Source: Legionellales bacterium (GTDB taxonomy: Bacteria; Pseudomonadota; Gammaproteobacteria; WLWR01). From it: a stretch of DNA of 18,558 bases. The stretch spans positions 1 to 18,558 of the forward strand of contig WLWR01000009.1 in assembly GCA_012103495.1 (NCBI GenBank), in the 5' to 3' direction. Positions 1 to 7,889 of the stretch are shown here, piece after piece. The position numbers and the translations under genes were made by a program. Within the stretch, counting starts at the first letter, position 1. The number at the start of each line of letters is the position of its first letter. The notes beneath the pieces were generated by a model. The model did no database searches. It was not told where the DNA came from and saw nothing but the letters and a program-made list of their open reading frames with translations.

Positions 1-1605
1 GGTGATTTACATCACGCGTTGGCGACCTTGTATGTGCAGAAATCTAACCTGTCACAAGCATTGCAACATTTTCAACAAGCGGTAGACTTAGAGCCCAACA
101 ATCCCCTGTATTACAATCATTTGGCCAACGCTGAGCGTCATCTCAATCAAATAGACGACGCCATTTCCCATTATCAACAAGCCATTACGTTAAAACCCGA
201 TTACCCACAAGCTCAGCATAATTTAGCCAGCTTGTATCATGCACAGAAACAATTTTCAGCCGCGTTGCGTCATTACGCAAAAGCCGTACACCTCAAGCCA
301 GATTATCTCGCAGCGCATCAAAATATTGCCATGCTATTGATAGAAATGGGCAAACCCGACGAAGCGATGGTGCAGTTAAATAATATGCTGCAATTGGATC
401 CAAACAATGTCACAGCTCATTATCATTTAGCCAATTTATATTTACAACAAAACAAGTTAATTGAGGCCAACCAGCATTATTTGAAAGTTTTGCATTTTCA
501 TCCAGAAGACGCCGATGTATGGAACAATTTAGGCGTGATTGAATTAAAACAAGATCACCCACAGCAAGCGATCGACTGTTTTACCAAAGCATTGGCGTAC
601 GATAACCAACATTTTGGCGCGCGTCACAATTTAGCAGCGACATTTTTACAACATGACCGATATGAAAATGCACTGCGTCATTATCAAGAATTATTGCAAT
701 CACAACCCAATGATATAGAAGCCTTGTTTAATACCAGCTTTATTTTAATGACCATGGGGTTTTTACAAAAAGCCTTAACCCATCTACAAAAAATACTCAC
801 CTTGCAACCGGATCATGTCAACGCCCTGAGCAATCTAGGAGCTATTTATTTACGTTTGAATGACCGTGCTCAAGCCATTGATTACTTTCACCAAGCCCTT
901 CGCATCGCACCGGACAATCCATCGGTTCAATTTATGTTGGCGGCCCTAGAAGGGCAATCCACCGAATGCGTTCCCCCTGAATACGTGCATCATTTATTTG
1001 ATAATTATGCACTGTATTATGAACCACATTTGTTACAACGCTTGCAGTATAAAATTCCTTACTTCCTTCGTACCGCGATAGAGAAAGCCACCAATCAGCG
1101 CCAAGCCACTTGGCGTGTGTTAGATTTAGGCTGTGGCACCGGCATCGCCGGCGAAATACTGCAAGACTATGCACAAACACTGGTGGGCGTTGACTTATCC
1201 CCAAAAATGTTGGAAATTGCCGAACGCAAACAATGCTATCAACAATTGGTATCTACTGATTTAAATGATTATTTATCGCAACAAGAAAATGCGTTTGAAT
1301 TGATCGTCGCCGCCGATGTTTTTGGATATCTGGGCCAGTTGACACAAACGTTTCAGCAATGCGCGCAAGCCATCACTGATCATGGATTGTTTTGTTTCTC
1401 CGTTGAAAAAACCGACCATTATCCCTACCAATTACAACCCACAGCCCGCTTTGCTTATCATAAAGATTATTTGGCGGAACAAATTCAACAAACCGGCTGG
1501 CAAATCATATCCCTTGAAACCGTTACCGGCCGTATCCAAAACGACACGCCTTTGTTGGTTGATGTTTATTTATTGAGGCAATCAAAATCAGATACGGTTA
1601 CATAG
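1..1605 (+). CDS. TPR-repeat protein with C-terminal SAM methyltransferase domain (5' partial)
   Basis: The reading frame is open to the first base of the window, and the residues before the first possible start (TTG at 19) already continue a TPR helix, so the gene begins upstream. The first ~300 visible residues are eight or more tetratricopeptide repeats with the usual 34-residue period and repeated A-L-x-H-Y/F and L-x-P-x-N/D positions. A class I SAM-dependent methyltransferase domain follows, with motif I VLDLGCGTG (codons near 1117-1143) and the acidic motif VGVDLSPKML. This arrangement matches the family of predicted TPR-containing methyltransferases (COG4976-like). The substrate is unknown; the TPR part probably binds a protein partner. 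The stop codon lies inside the 3' end of the opposing gene (8-bp tail-to-tail overlap), leaving no room for a separate terminator. Family call is confident, function is not. Confidence 0.88.
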   Translation, partial: GDLHHALATLYVQKSNLSQALQHFQQAVDLEPNNPLYYNHLANAERHLNQIDDAISHYQQAITLKPDYPQAQHNLASLYHAQKQFSAALRHYAKAVHLKPDYLAAHQNIAMLLIEMGKPDEAMVQLNNMLQLDPNNVTAHYHLANLYLQQNKLIEANQHYLKVLHFHPEDADVWNNLGVIELKQDHPQQAIDCFTKALAYDNQHFGARHNLAATFLQHDRYENALRHYQELLQSQPNDIEALFNTSFILMTMGFLQKALTHLQKILTLQPDHVNALSNLGAIYLRLNDRAQAIDYFHQALRIAPDNPSVQFMLAALEGQSTECVPPEYVHHLFDNYALYYEPHLLQRLQYKIPYFLRTAIEKATNQRQATWRVLDLGCGTGIAGEILQDYAQTLVGVDLSPKMLEIAERKQCYQQLVSTDLNDYLSQQENAFELIVAADVFGYLGQLTQTFQQCAQAITDHGLFCFSVEKTDHYPYQLQPTARFAYHKDYLAEQIQQTGWQIISLETVTGRIQNDTPLLVDVYLLRQSKSDTVT

Positions 1606-2878
1606 CCGGTCGTAATCCATGCGCATGGGTCGCAAACAAACCATAACACCCATCGAATTCATGTTCTATACAATCTTCTTTCCATGTTTCAATTATTGAG
1701 GATGGATTCCATGCTGTTTGTTGACTAGTGCTATTTGCATAATCAGCAATGGTTATTAATATTTTATAATTATCATCGAGACTGTGTCCACTCAATGAAT
1801 AGCTAAAAAACCCTTTTTGGTTCTCTGCTATCCTCTCTTGAAGCAATCTTATCAAAGCATTCACATCCATTGCTTGTCGAATCGATTGAATGGTTTCAAG
1901 AGCATGTTGACCTCTATTGTAACTCCTGCTATCTGAGCGAAAAAAGTTATAAAGCCCCCACAAACCATCACTGGTGCGTTTAAATGCTTGCCCATCAGTA
2001 GCTTCATTATTCTGAAGAAACTTCCAAGGGGAGATATCCATGCATTCACTTTGATCTAGCACATCATTATCTTTAGAAACTTTCCAACGGCGAGTTAGAT
2101 AATTTTTAACGAGAATTTGCACCATCCATTCTTGGAGATGATAGAACTGCTCCGCTGAAGGTTCTTCTTTGTTTAGTGATTCTGTGTTGCTATCAACCTC
2201 TTTTGTCATAATAGCAACAGCCTTATCAAGCTCTCCTGTTCGGTGCTGTTTTCCACTTCCGATGAATGATGAAAGAAAACTAGCGACGTGATCAAAACGA
2301 TCATTTTCACATCCTATTTGTCCAATTTTTTTTAATTCTAAAATACAATCCTTAGGAATACGTCCTACAGCATCACCAGACAATAAAGTTGATAAACCAT
2401 CCACAATGGAGCGATGCTTTTCTGCAACTACCGCTTCATTCTTCTTATCTTTTTTATACGCAGCAATCAAACAACGAGCGGCGTTTATTTTCTCATCCTC
2501 TGTTGAATTTTCGAATGTTTTTCCTTGTTCAAAATAAGTCTTGCTATAGGTATCAAGCGGTGGATCCTCATTTTTTTGACCAGGCCTTCTATTTGGCTGA
2601 AATATAAATTCCATAAGAATTAAAGATGCCTGTTCCCTGCGTTTGTTAAACGCTGATAAAGACATATCATCGGGATGAGCTTTCTGATCATGCTTTATTT
2701 TTTCTTGCCGATTAATCTGCTCTTGAATCTCTCTCAAGCGTGGTAGCATTTTATCGTCATAAGGCCTCTTAGGATCTTTAATTTGACTCTCAAGAAGTTC
2801 TGCTTTTTGGCGTAATTGCTCTAGAGAATCTTGATCTGTCTGATTAGTTACCACCACAGACTCCTGCCGATAAGACAT
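1598..2878 (-). CDS. Hypothetical protein, 426 aa, N-terminal coiled coil, no recognised domain
   Basis: I do not recognise a family. The ATG at 2878 is preceded by a GAGG ribosome-binding sequence at about 8 bases, which supports this start. The protein is hydrophilic, with no signal peptide and no membrane segment. Residues ~18-34 and ~44-62 are rich in L, E, Q and K and look like short coiled coils. The middle is charged (KK, EE and DE runs), and the C-terminal third contains aromatic-rich segments such as WGLYNFFRSDSRSYNRG. The gene looks more AT-rich than the TPR and ubi genes on either side, which is compatible with a lineage-specific or acquired gene. It stands alone between the TPR gene, which it overlaps by 8 bp at the 3' ends, and the hydrolase gene 107 bp upstream. 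A secreted effector is possible but nothing in the sequence proves it. Confidence 0.75.
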   Translation of the reverse strand: MSYRQESVVVTNQTDQDSLEQLRQKAELLESQIKDPKRPYDDKMLPRLREIQEQINRQEKIKHDQKAHPDDMSLSAFNKRREQASLILMEFIFQPNRRPGQKNEDPPLDTYSKTYFEQGKTFENSTEDEKINAARCLIAAYKKDKKNEAVVAEKHRSIVDGLSTLLSGDAVGRIPKDCILELKKIGQIGCENDRFDHVASFLSSFIGSGKQHRTGELDKAVAIMTKEVDSNTESLNKEEPSAEQFYHLQEWMVQILVKNYLTRRWKVSKDNDVLDQSECMDISPWKFLQNNEATDGQAFKRTSDGLWGLYNFFRSDSRSYNRGQHALETIQSIRQAMDVNALIRLLQERIAENQKGFFSYSLSGHSLDDNYKILITIADYANSTSQQTAWNPSSIIETWKEDCIEHEFDGCYGLFATHAHGLRPAM

Positions 2879-2985
2879 AATACATCCTCAGTTTAAGTTT
2901 ATTTGATTAACGTAATGGCTATTTTCTGCCCAGGATTATTCCTTAAATTCAGCAAAAGAGCAATGGGTTCTCATGAAAACACTTC

Positions 2986-3825
2986 TCATTCTCCTTTCGT
3001 CAACCATCGATTCACAACATTGGCCACCACTTGCGGGTTGACCAAATGCGCGTGATGACCACCGGTGACTTGATGAATATCAATATCATCCGCCCAGGCA
3101 CAACGGTGTTGGTGAAGTTGATAAAACGCTGAAGAGTGAATCAAACAAATAGGGGCGGTAATGTGGGTGATGAAAGCTTTGACTTGATTTTCCGTCAAAT
3201 ACGATGGTGGCCTTAATAACAAACGCACATCGTGCCGCCAACAAAATCCTTGCTGTGTCATCAATACGCCACGGTGCGCTAAAACTTCGGCTGCCGCCGA
3301 TGTCAAATCACTGTTTTTTTGGCGAGCAGTCACCGCTTGAGCAAAGTCTGAATAATATTTTGGCGCTTTGCCCACCACCGATTCGAATTGGGTTAAATAA
3401 TCACGTAACTGTTTAGGAATCAGCGCTTCTGGTGTGGTATACGGACCTAAGGTATCCAATGCGACGAATTGTTTGATCCTTTCCGGTATGGTGCCTGCGG
3501 TTAAAACCCCGATGGCAGCGCCCATGGAATGCCCCAGCATGGAAAATTGTTGCCAACCCAATACATCGGCCACCGCCAAAATATATTCCACACTATCCAC
3601 GAAATGGTAATGATACCCTGGTGGTAAATGATCGGATAAACCATGCCCGGGTAAATCAACCGCCACCACATAATGATGCTTTATCAACGGTGCTAATAAA
3701 GAAAATGAAGCAGCATTATCCAACCACCCATGCAACGCTAACAATGGTGGCGCCATTTTATCACCCCAAGCAATTGCAGCCAATTGCATATCGTGTACCG
3801 TAATGACCAGTTCTTGTGAATTCAT
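2986..3825 (-). CDS. Alpha/beta-fold hydrolase, 279 aa
   Basis: This is a complete alpha/beta hydrolase. The oxyanion-hole HGW sits at residues 32-34, the DLPGHGLS strand-turn at ~57-64, and the nucleophile elbow GHSMG at ~98-102 with Ser100 as the predicted nucleophile. A C-terminal GGHHAHL at ~255-261 supplies the catalytic histidine. The overall pattern resembles the MhpC / serine hydrolase-like (SERHL) group of esterases. The acid residue cannot be assigned with certainty and the substrate is unknown. Its ATG overlaps the tatC stop codon as ATGA (3822-3825), indicating translational coupling, and it is the last gene of the ubiE-ubiJ-ubiB-tatC cluster. There is no signal peptide, so it is probably cytoplasmic. 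Confidence 0.88.
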   Translation of the reverse strand: MNSQELVITVHDMQLAAIAWGDKMAPPLLALHGWLDNAASFSLLAPLIKHHYVVAVDLPGHGLSDHLPPGYHYHFVDSVEYILAVADVLGWQQFSMLGHSMGAAIGVLTAGTIPERIKQFVALDTLGPYTTPEALIPKQLRDYLTQFESVVGKAPKYYSDFAQAVTARQKNSDLTSAAAEVLAHRGVLMTQQGFCWRHDVRLLLRPPSYLTENQVKAFITHITAPICLIHSSAFYQLHQHRCAWADDIDIHQVTGGHHAHLVNPQVVANVVNRWLTKGE

Positions 3826-4544
3826 GCGTTACTTTCTCGCGTTTGCCATTTTAAAATGAACACACTGATTTCAAACAATCCCCAAAAGACCGCAGCGAAT
3901 AAAATTTGTGAAATCACATCCGGTGGCGTTAATAACATCCCCAAAACAAAGGCCAACACAATCACATATGGCCGCGCTTGGATCAATTGCCTTAAATCCA
4001 CGATACCGAGCCAAACCATGATTCTAATGGCAATCGGGGCTTGGAATGCTAAACCAAAGGCCAATAATAATTGCAAACAAAATTGAATGTATTGCTGAAT
4101 ATCCGGTAACCACGCCACATGAGCTGGAACCATTTGCGCCATAAATTGAAAAATTAGCGGCAGTACCAGCCAAAAACAAAATAACACCCCACAACCAAAC
4201 AGCAACACACTGATCAAAGTCACTTGCCATACTTTTTTTCGTTCATCAGGGTATAAACCAGGTAAGATAAACCGCCACAATTGATACAGTATCACCGGCA
4301 TTGCCAACATCAATCCCATCAGCAATGCAACTTTTAATGGTGTGGTAAATACACTAATGACACTGGTGGCAATCAAGGGATATTCAGCTGACGACCCATG
4401 GATAAATGGCTGTGTGACATAATTAAACAGTGGGTTACGAAAATAAAATAGAACCAGCGTCACACTACCCCAAGCGACCAAACAGCCAAGCACACAACGT
4501 CTTAGCGCCATCAAATGAGAAAAAAAAGCGTCACTATTCACCAC
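3822..4544 (-). CDS. tatC: Sec-independent protein translocase TatC (atypical, conserved Glu lost)
   Basis: TatC is the multispanning receptor of the twin-arginine translocase, which binds Tat signal peptides and exports folded proteins. The 240-aa protein aligns with E. coli TatC at a constant offset of -2. F92, E101 and D209 correspond to E. coli F94, E103 and D211, and the TPPDV motif is present. Six hydrophobic segments are visible. Two residues that are nearly invariant in the family are changed: Glu15 (HLxELR motif) is Ala13 (HLMALRRC) and the intramembrane Glu170 is Gln168 (AFQAP). The start is GTG at 4544, because an in-frame TGA lies two codons upstream. No Shine-Dalgarno sequence is visible, so it may be reached by reinitiation from the small ORF that ends 11 bases inside it. 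No tatA or tatB lies next to it. TatC identity is sure; full activity is uncertain. Confidence 0.93.
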   Translation of the reverse strand: MVNSDAFFSHLMALRRCVLGCLVAWGSVTLVLFYFRNPLFNYVTQPFIHGSSAEYPLIATSVISVFTTPLKVALLMGLMLAMPVILYQLWRFILPGLYPDERKKVWQVTLISVLLFGCGVLFCFWLVLPLIFQFMAQMVPAHVAWLPDIQQYIQFCLQLLLAFGLAFQAPIAIRIMVWLGIVDLRQLIQARPYVIVLAFVLGMLLTPPDVISQILFAAVFWGLFEISVFILKWQTRESNA

Positions 4545-4722
4545 GATTCAACGAAAAACCATCTTTGGCGCATCTTGGATGAGCATTGCCCTTCAAAATG
4601 CTCACACAGTCCTCTATGCCGCATTTTTTTAGTACAGTTCTCAGCCAACCTACACTTAAAGATAGCTTTTCTCCAAGATTTAAAATTCTGGTGAATGGAT
4701 ATAAAAAAGATTGCTGTGTCAT
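4534..4722 (-). CDS. Small ORF, 62 codons, between ubiB and tatC
   Basis: The ATG at 4722 overlaps the ubiB stop as ATGA, and the TAG stop lies 11 bases inside tatC, so the ORF bridges both genes without a gap. That layout is what a real, translationally coupled gene would show. The product has no membrane segment and no similarity that I recognise. In particular it does not look like TatA or TatB, which occupy this position in many gammaproteobacteria. The DNA contains a perfect 8-bp stem-loop (4580-4604) and a spaced inverted repeat ATCTTGGA/TCCAAGAT (4572-4579 and 4672-4679), so it may instead be a small interspersed element or the remains of lost genes. Coding status is uncertain. Confidence 0.35.
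   Translation of the reverse strand: MTQQSFLYPFTRILNLGEKLSLSVGWLRTVLKKCGIEDCVSILKGNAHPRCAKDGFSLNRGE
4580..4604. repeat. Perfect 8-bp inverted repeat / stem-loop in the ubiB-tatC junction
   Basis: TGAGCATT and AATGCTCA are exact reverse complements separated by 9 bases. In the ubiB-tatC transcript this forms a hairpin about 36 bases before the tatC start codon. There is no following U-run, so it is not a typical terminator. It could influence tatC translation or belong to a small repeated element. Confidence 0.5.
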
Positions 4723-6401
4723 TTATCTCGTGGGGTGTCCGTCATCCAGGTGACCCATAATACCAACAATCCGGCCAACCCCAAAGTCAATGAATGTTCT
4801 GCCCAAAGGGAAGAAGCCACCAATGCAGCATCCCAGCCTACTGCCAGGGAAAATCCCAATAAACTGGCACCAATCCCATAACCGATACCAATTTTTTTAC
4901 CACGACGTTGTTTGTTATCGGGTAAATGTCGCTGTTGGCGTTTCTCTTGGGCCAATTGTCGTAATTGATTCCGTTTAATCAATTCCAGCACTTCAAATCC
5001 CAGTGCAGGAAATTCCGGCCATTGGTTCACCCATTTGGGCGCTTCTTTTTCTAGTTTGTGCAAAATCGCCAGTGGCCCAATTTGTCGACTGACCCATTGT
5101 TCTAAAAAAGGTTTAGCAGTGCGCCATAGGTCCAAATCAGGATACAACGTACGCCCCAAACCTTCTACTGCAAACAATGTTTTTTGCAACAAAACCAATT
5201 GTGGTTGCACTTCCATGTTAAACCGGCGCCCTGTTTGAAATAATTGCATAACCACTTGTGCAAATGAAATTTCTTTCAATGGTCGTTCAAAGATCGGCTC
5301 ACACACGGCGCGAATGGATGCCTCAAATTCATCCACTCGTGTGTCTTGGGTCACCCAGCCAGATTCAACGTGTAATTGCGCTACTTGCCGATAATCACGA
5401 TTGAAGAAAGCCAACAAGTTAGCAGCTAAATATTGTTTGTCTTCCTGACTCAATGATCCCAAAATACCAAAATCGACCGAAATATAACGCGGCGATTGCG
5501 GTTGGCTCGCATCAACAAAAATATTTCCCGGATGCATGTCGGCGTGAAACACACTGTCGCGAAACACTTGGGTGAAAAAAATCTCCACCCCCAATTCAGC
5601 CAATTGTTTTAAATCCACTCCCTGCAAACGCAATGCCGTCACATCATTTACCGGTGTGCCATAAATACGTTCCATCACCATCACCGAGCGTCGAGTATAT
5701 TGCCAATAAACTTCAGGAATATGTAAATAATCATAATCGGCAAAATTACGTTTCAATTGGGACGCATTACCCGCCTCTCGTAATAAATCCAATTCATCGA
5801 AAATAGTCTTTTCAAATTCAGCGACAACTTCAATCGGATGCAATCGCTCACCATCGGGCCAATACGTTTCAATTAAATGTGCTAAGGCATACATCAAACT
5901 CACATCCTGTTCGATGATTTTATGCATGTTGGGACGCAAAATTTTCACAACCACTTGTTGACCGGTTTTTAGACGCGCCGCATGCACTTGGGCAATGGAT
6001 GCCGATGCCAACGGTTGATCATTAAATTCAGCAAACAATTGAGTCAGTGGGCGGCCCAACGACTGTTCAACGATTTGTCTGGCTTTTTGAGTTGGAAAAG
6101 GAGAAACCTTATCTTGCAACAGTGTTAATTCATTAGCGATGTCGGCTGGTAATAAATCACGACGCGTTGACAACGCCTGACCAAATTTAACATATACAGG
6201 TCCCAATTCTTGCAGCATATGACGAATGGCCATACCACGGTTGAATTCAGTGGGTCTGGACCAATTCCACGGATTTAAATACACCACCCAACGAAATAAA
6301 TTCAACCATCCCAAACTGACGAATACATGATCCAGCCCATGTTTGGCCATCACATAATTAATTTGCCCCAATCGCCAGACACGCAATATTCGCTTAATCA
6401 T
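4719..6401 (-). CDS. ubiB: Ubiquinone biosynthesis regulatory protein kinase UbiB
   Basis: UbiB is an ABC1/ADCK-type atypical kinase/ATPase required for aerobic ubiquinone synthesis, acting at the inner membrane with the Ubi complex. With the start at 6401 (MIKRILRVWR) it is 560 aa, close to E. coli UbiB (546 aa). The family-specific KFGQ motif is at residues 72-75, the alanine-rich ASASIAQVH loop at 132-140 and the invariant lysine VVVK at ~153. The catalytic HADMHPGN lies at 286-293 and the metal-binding DFG at 310-312. Two hydrophobic segments at the C terminus are the membrane anchor. An upstream in-frame ATG at 6449 would add 16 residues buried in ubiJ; the 6401 start matches the family N terminus and overlaps the ubiJ stop by 8 bp. 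The stop overlaps the next ORF as ATGA. Confidence 0.96.
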   Translation of the reverse strand: MIKRILRVWRLGQINYVMAKHGLDHVFVSLGWLNLFRWVVYLNPWNWSRPTEFNRGMAIRHMLQELGPVYVKFGQALSTRRDLLPADIANELTLLQDKVSPFPTQKARQIVEQSLGRPLTQLFAEFNDQPLASASIAQVHAARLKTGQQVVVKILRPNMHKIIEQDVSLMYALAHLIETYWPDGERLHPIEVVAEFEKTIFDELDLLREAGNASQLKRNFADYDYLHIPEVYWQYTRRSVMVMERIYGTPVNDVTALRLQGVDLKQLAELGVEIFFTQVFRDSVFHADMHPGNIFVDASQPQSPRYISVDFGILGSLSQEDKQYLAANLLAFFNRDYRQVAQLHVESGWVTQDTRVDEFEASIRAVCEPIFERPLKEISFAQVVMQLFQTGRRFNMEVQPQLVLLQKTLFAVEGLGRTLYPDLDLWRTAKPFLEQWVSRQIGPLAILHKLEKEAPKWVNQWPEFPALGFEVLELIKRNQLRQLAQEKRQQRHLPDNKQRRGKKIGIGYGIGASLLGFSLAVGWDAALVASSLWAEHSLTLGLAGLLVLWVTWMTDTPRDK

Positions 6402-7008
6402 GATCAGGCAACTCAAGCAAAGCCACACGCGCGCGTAATCGATCCACATCCATCATCAATTCATCAACTTGTTGATAAAAATCTTCGATTTCTAGTCGTG
6501 GAGGTAGTTGACGAGTTTCTTCTTGTAAATATTCTGTCATATTTTGCTGCATACTTTGGCATGTTCGGTGCATCCAATCTGACAATCGACGACCGGTACT
6601 ACCCACTTCATACGCCATAAGATCACCAATCCATGGAGCAAGTAACTCTTCCCAATCAATGTGCATTTGATCGAATATTTGTTTCACATTTTCAGCGAAT
6701 GCAGCATCGCCAGTCATCACCACATGCTCTTTTAACAATCCCAATGCGTCGGTACCTTGACTCATGCCCAATCGCATCAGCGCCAAGGGTGTCCCCACTA
6801 AGGTGACATCCACCGGATCCGGATAATCTGCATGCAATTCTAAATTCCCGCCAACAAATTTAAGGTAACAAACCGCCGGCAAGCCATCGACTTGTATCAA
6901 CAAAACTTTGCCTTCATGTTGCATTAATCGATGGGGTAACTCGGGATCCAACTGTAAATATTGATTCAATGCATATTGCACTGGTGCGAGCATCATTGTT
7001 TGCAACAT
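6394..7008 (-). CDS. ubiJ: Ubiquinone biosynthesis accessory factor UbiJ (SCP2 domain)
   Basis: UbiJ is a lipid-binding accessory factor that organises the soluble ubiquinone-synthesis complex. The 204-aa protein starts with the hydrophobic-helical SCP2-like region (residues ~5-110, including VDVTLVGTPLALMRL and VVMTGDAAFAENVKQIF). It ends with a helical region holding a predicted coiled coil (IEDFYQQVDELMMDVDRLRA, ~175-195), the usual UbiJ arrangement. The position between ubiE and ubiB is the classical gammaproteobacterial order and strengthens the call. The ATG at 7008 has a GGTGA ribosome-binding sequence about 7 bases upstream. The gene lies 28 bases downstream of ubiE and its stop overlaps the ubiB start. 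Confidence 0.93.
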   Translation of the reverse strand: MLQTMMLAPVQYALNQYLQLDPELPHRLMQHEGKVLLIQVDGLPAVCYLKFVGGNLELHADYPDPVDVTLVGTPLALMRLGMSQGTDALGLLKEHVVMTGDAAFAENVKQIFDQMHIDWEELLAPWIGDLMAYEVGSTGRRLSDWMHRTCQSMQQNMTEYLQEETRQLPPRLEIEDFYQQVDELMMDVDRLRARVALLELPDHD

Positions 7009-7036
7009 AACGATTCACCCATGTTTCTTATCGTGA

Positions 7037-7789
7037 TTAATATTTATAGGCTCTGTGTAACGCGACAATGCCCATGGTTAAATTATTGTAGCGACAATCC
7101 ATAAATCCAGCTTGTTCAATCAACGCTGCTAATTGTCTTTGATCCGGATGCATACGAATGGACTCTGCCAAATAGCGATAACTGGCCGCATCGTTGGCAA
7201 TTTGTTGGCCCAACCATGGCAACATAGCAAATGAATACCAGTCATACAAAGGTTGTAACATCGGCACAGTGGGTTTGGAAAACTCTAAGACTAATAATTG
7301 CCCACCTGGTTTCAATACTCGCCACATTGATTTTAAAGCAGCTAATTTATCGGTGACATTGCGTAAGCCAAACCCGATGGTAATGGTATGAAACGTATGA
7401 TTTGCAAAGGGTAAGTGCTCCGCATCGGCTTGAATATAATTGACACCTCGGACAATGCCTTGATTCAACAGTCGTTGTTTGCCTTTGGCTAACATAGCCG
7501 CGTTAATATCGGTTAAACACACGTGTCCCCCGGGTTGGGTGCGTTTGACAAACTGTTGGGCCAAATCGCCAGTTCCTCCAGCCAAATCTAAAATGCACTG
7601 ACCTGGCCGTGGTTTAGCGAATTCGATGCAAATCTTTTTCCACAACCGATGCAACCCCAAAGACATGAGGTCATTCATGATATCGTAATCATCGGCAACA
7701 CTATGGAAGACTTCAGCGACTTTTTGCGTTTTTTCGTGGGGAAGGACTTGTCGGAAACCAAAATCAGTTTTTGTTGGTCGAGTCGGCAT
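7037..7789 (-). CDS. ubiE: Ubiquinone/menaquinone biosynthesis C-methyltransferase UbiE
   Basis: UbiE is the SAM-dependent C-methyltransferase of the benzoquinol ring in ubiquinone (and menaquinone) synthesis. The protein shows the family signature YDIMNDLMSLGLHRLWK (residues ~35-51), the SAM motif ILDLAGGTG (66-74), GFGLRNVTD and LKPGGQLLVLEFSKP. The longest ORF starts at 7864, but its first 25 residues lie in a stem-loop and have no family counterpart. The ATG at 7789 (MPTRPTKTDFGF) gives 250 aa, the usual UbiE length, and has an AAAGG about 11 bases upstream. It is first in the ubiE-ubiJ-ubiB cluster, with its own candidate promoter just downstream of the stem-loop that ends the preceding gene. 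Confidence 0.95.
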   Translation of the reverse strand: MPTRPTKTDFGFRQVLPHEKTQKVAEVFHSVADDYDIMNDLMSLGLHRLWKKICIEFAKPRPGQCILDLAGGTGDLAQQFVKRTQPGGHVCLTDINAAMLAKGKQRLLNQGIVRGVNYIQADAEHLPFANHTFHTITIGFGLRNVTDKLAALKSMWRVLKPGGQLLVLEFSKPTVPMLQPLYDWYSFAMLPWLGQQIANDAASYRYLAESIRMHPDQRQLAALIEQAGFMDCRYNNLTMGIVALHRAYKY

Positions 7790-7821
7790 TGACAAAAGAC
7801 CTTTGTAAATAAAAAGAAAGC

Positions 7822-7850
7822 ATTGTAAAGCAGAATGCCCCATGCGGAAA
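7822..7850 (-). promoter_or_regulatory. Candidate ubiE promoter
   Basis: On the minus strand a TACAAT -10 box (7822-7827) follows TTTCCG (7845-7850) with a 17-bp spacer. Transcription would begin near 7815, about 26 bases before the ubiE ATG. The -35 match is poor (3 of 6) and overlaps the preceding stem-loop, so confidence is low. Confidence 0.3.
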
Positions 7851-7871
7851 GAGTTTCCCCGCATGAGGCAT
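7835..7871 (-). terminator. Long stem-loop between the H1-like gene and ubiE (probable terminator/attenuator)
   Basis: ATGCC-C-CATGCGG (7835-7847) pairs with CCGCATG-A-GGCAT (7859-7871), a 13-bp stem with one mismatch, and AAA/TTT can pair further inside around GAG. It begins 18 bases after the stop codon of the H1-like gene. The downstream tract (TTCTGCTTT, then CTTTCTTTTT) is only moderately U-rich, so termination may be partial or the hairpin may mainly protect the mRNA 3' end. Confidence 0.6.
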
Positions 7872-7889
7872 CCTTAAAAGATACAACAA

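Noticed and set aside
2..15. GTGATTTACATCAC near the window start, identical to 14 bases of the CRP-type site at 8420-8433
   Set aside because: It encodes part of a TPR helix (DLHH) inside an open reading frame, and lacks the outer T/A of the operator. A single 14-base match in an 18.5-kb window can be chance.
4534..4722. The 62-codon ORF as TatA or TatB
   Set aside because: There is no N-terminal transmembrane helix, no FG hinge motif and no amphipathic helix of the TatA/B type.
7790..7864. Extended ubiE start at 7864
   Set aside because: The extra 25 residues are encoded by the stem-loop and leader, have no family counterpart, and make the protein longer than normal UbiE.
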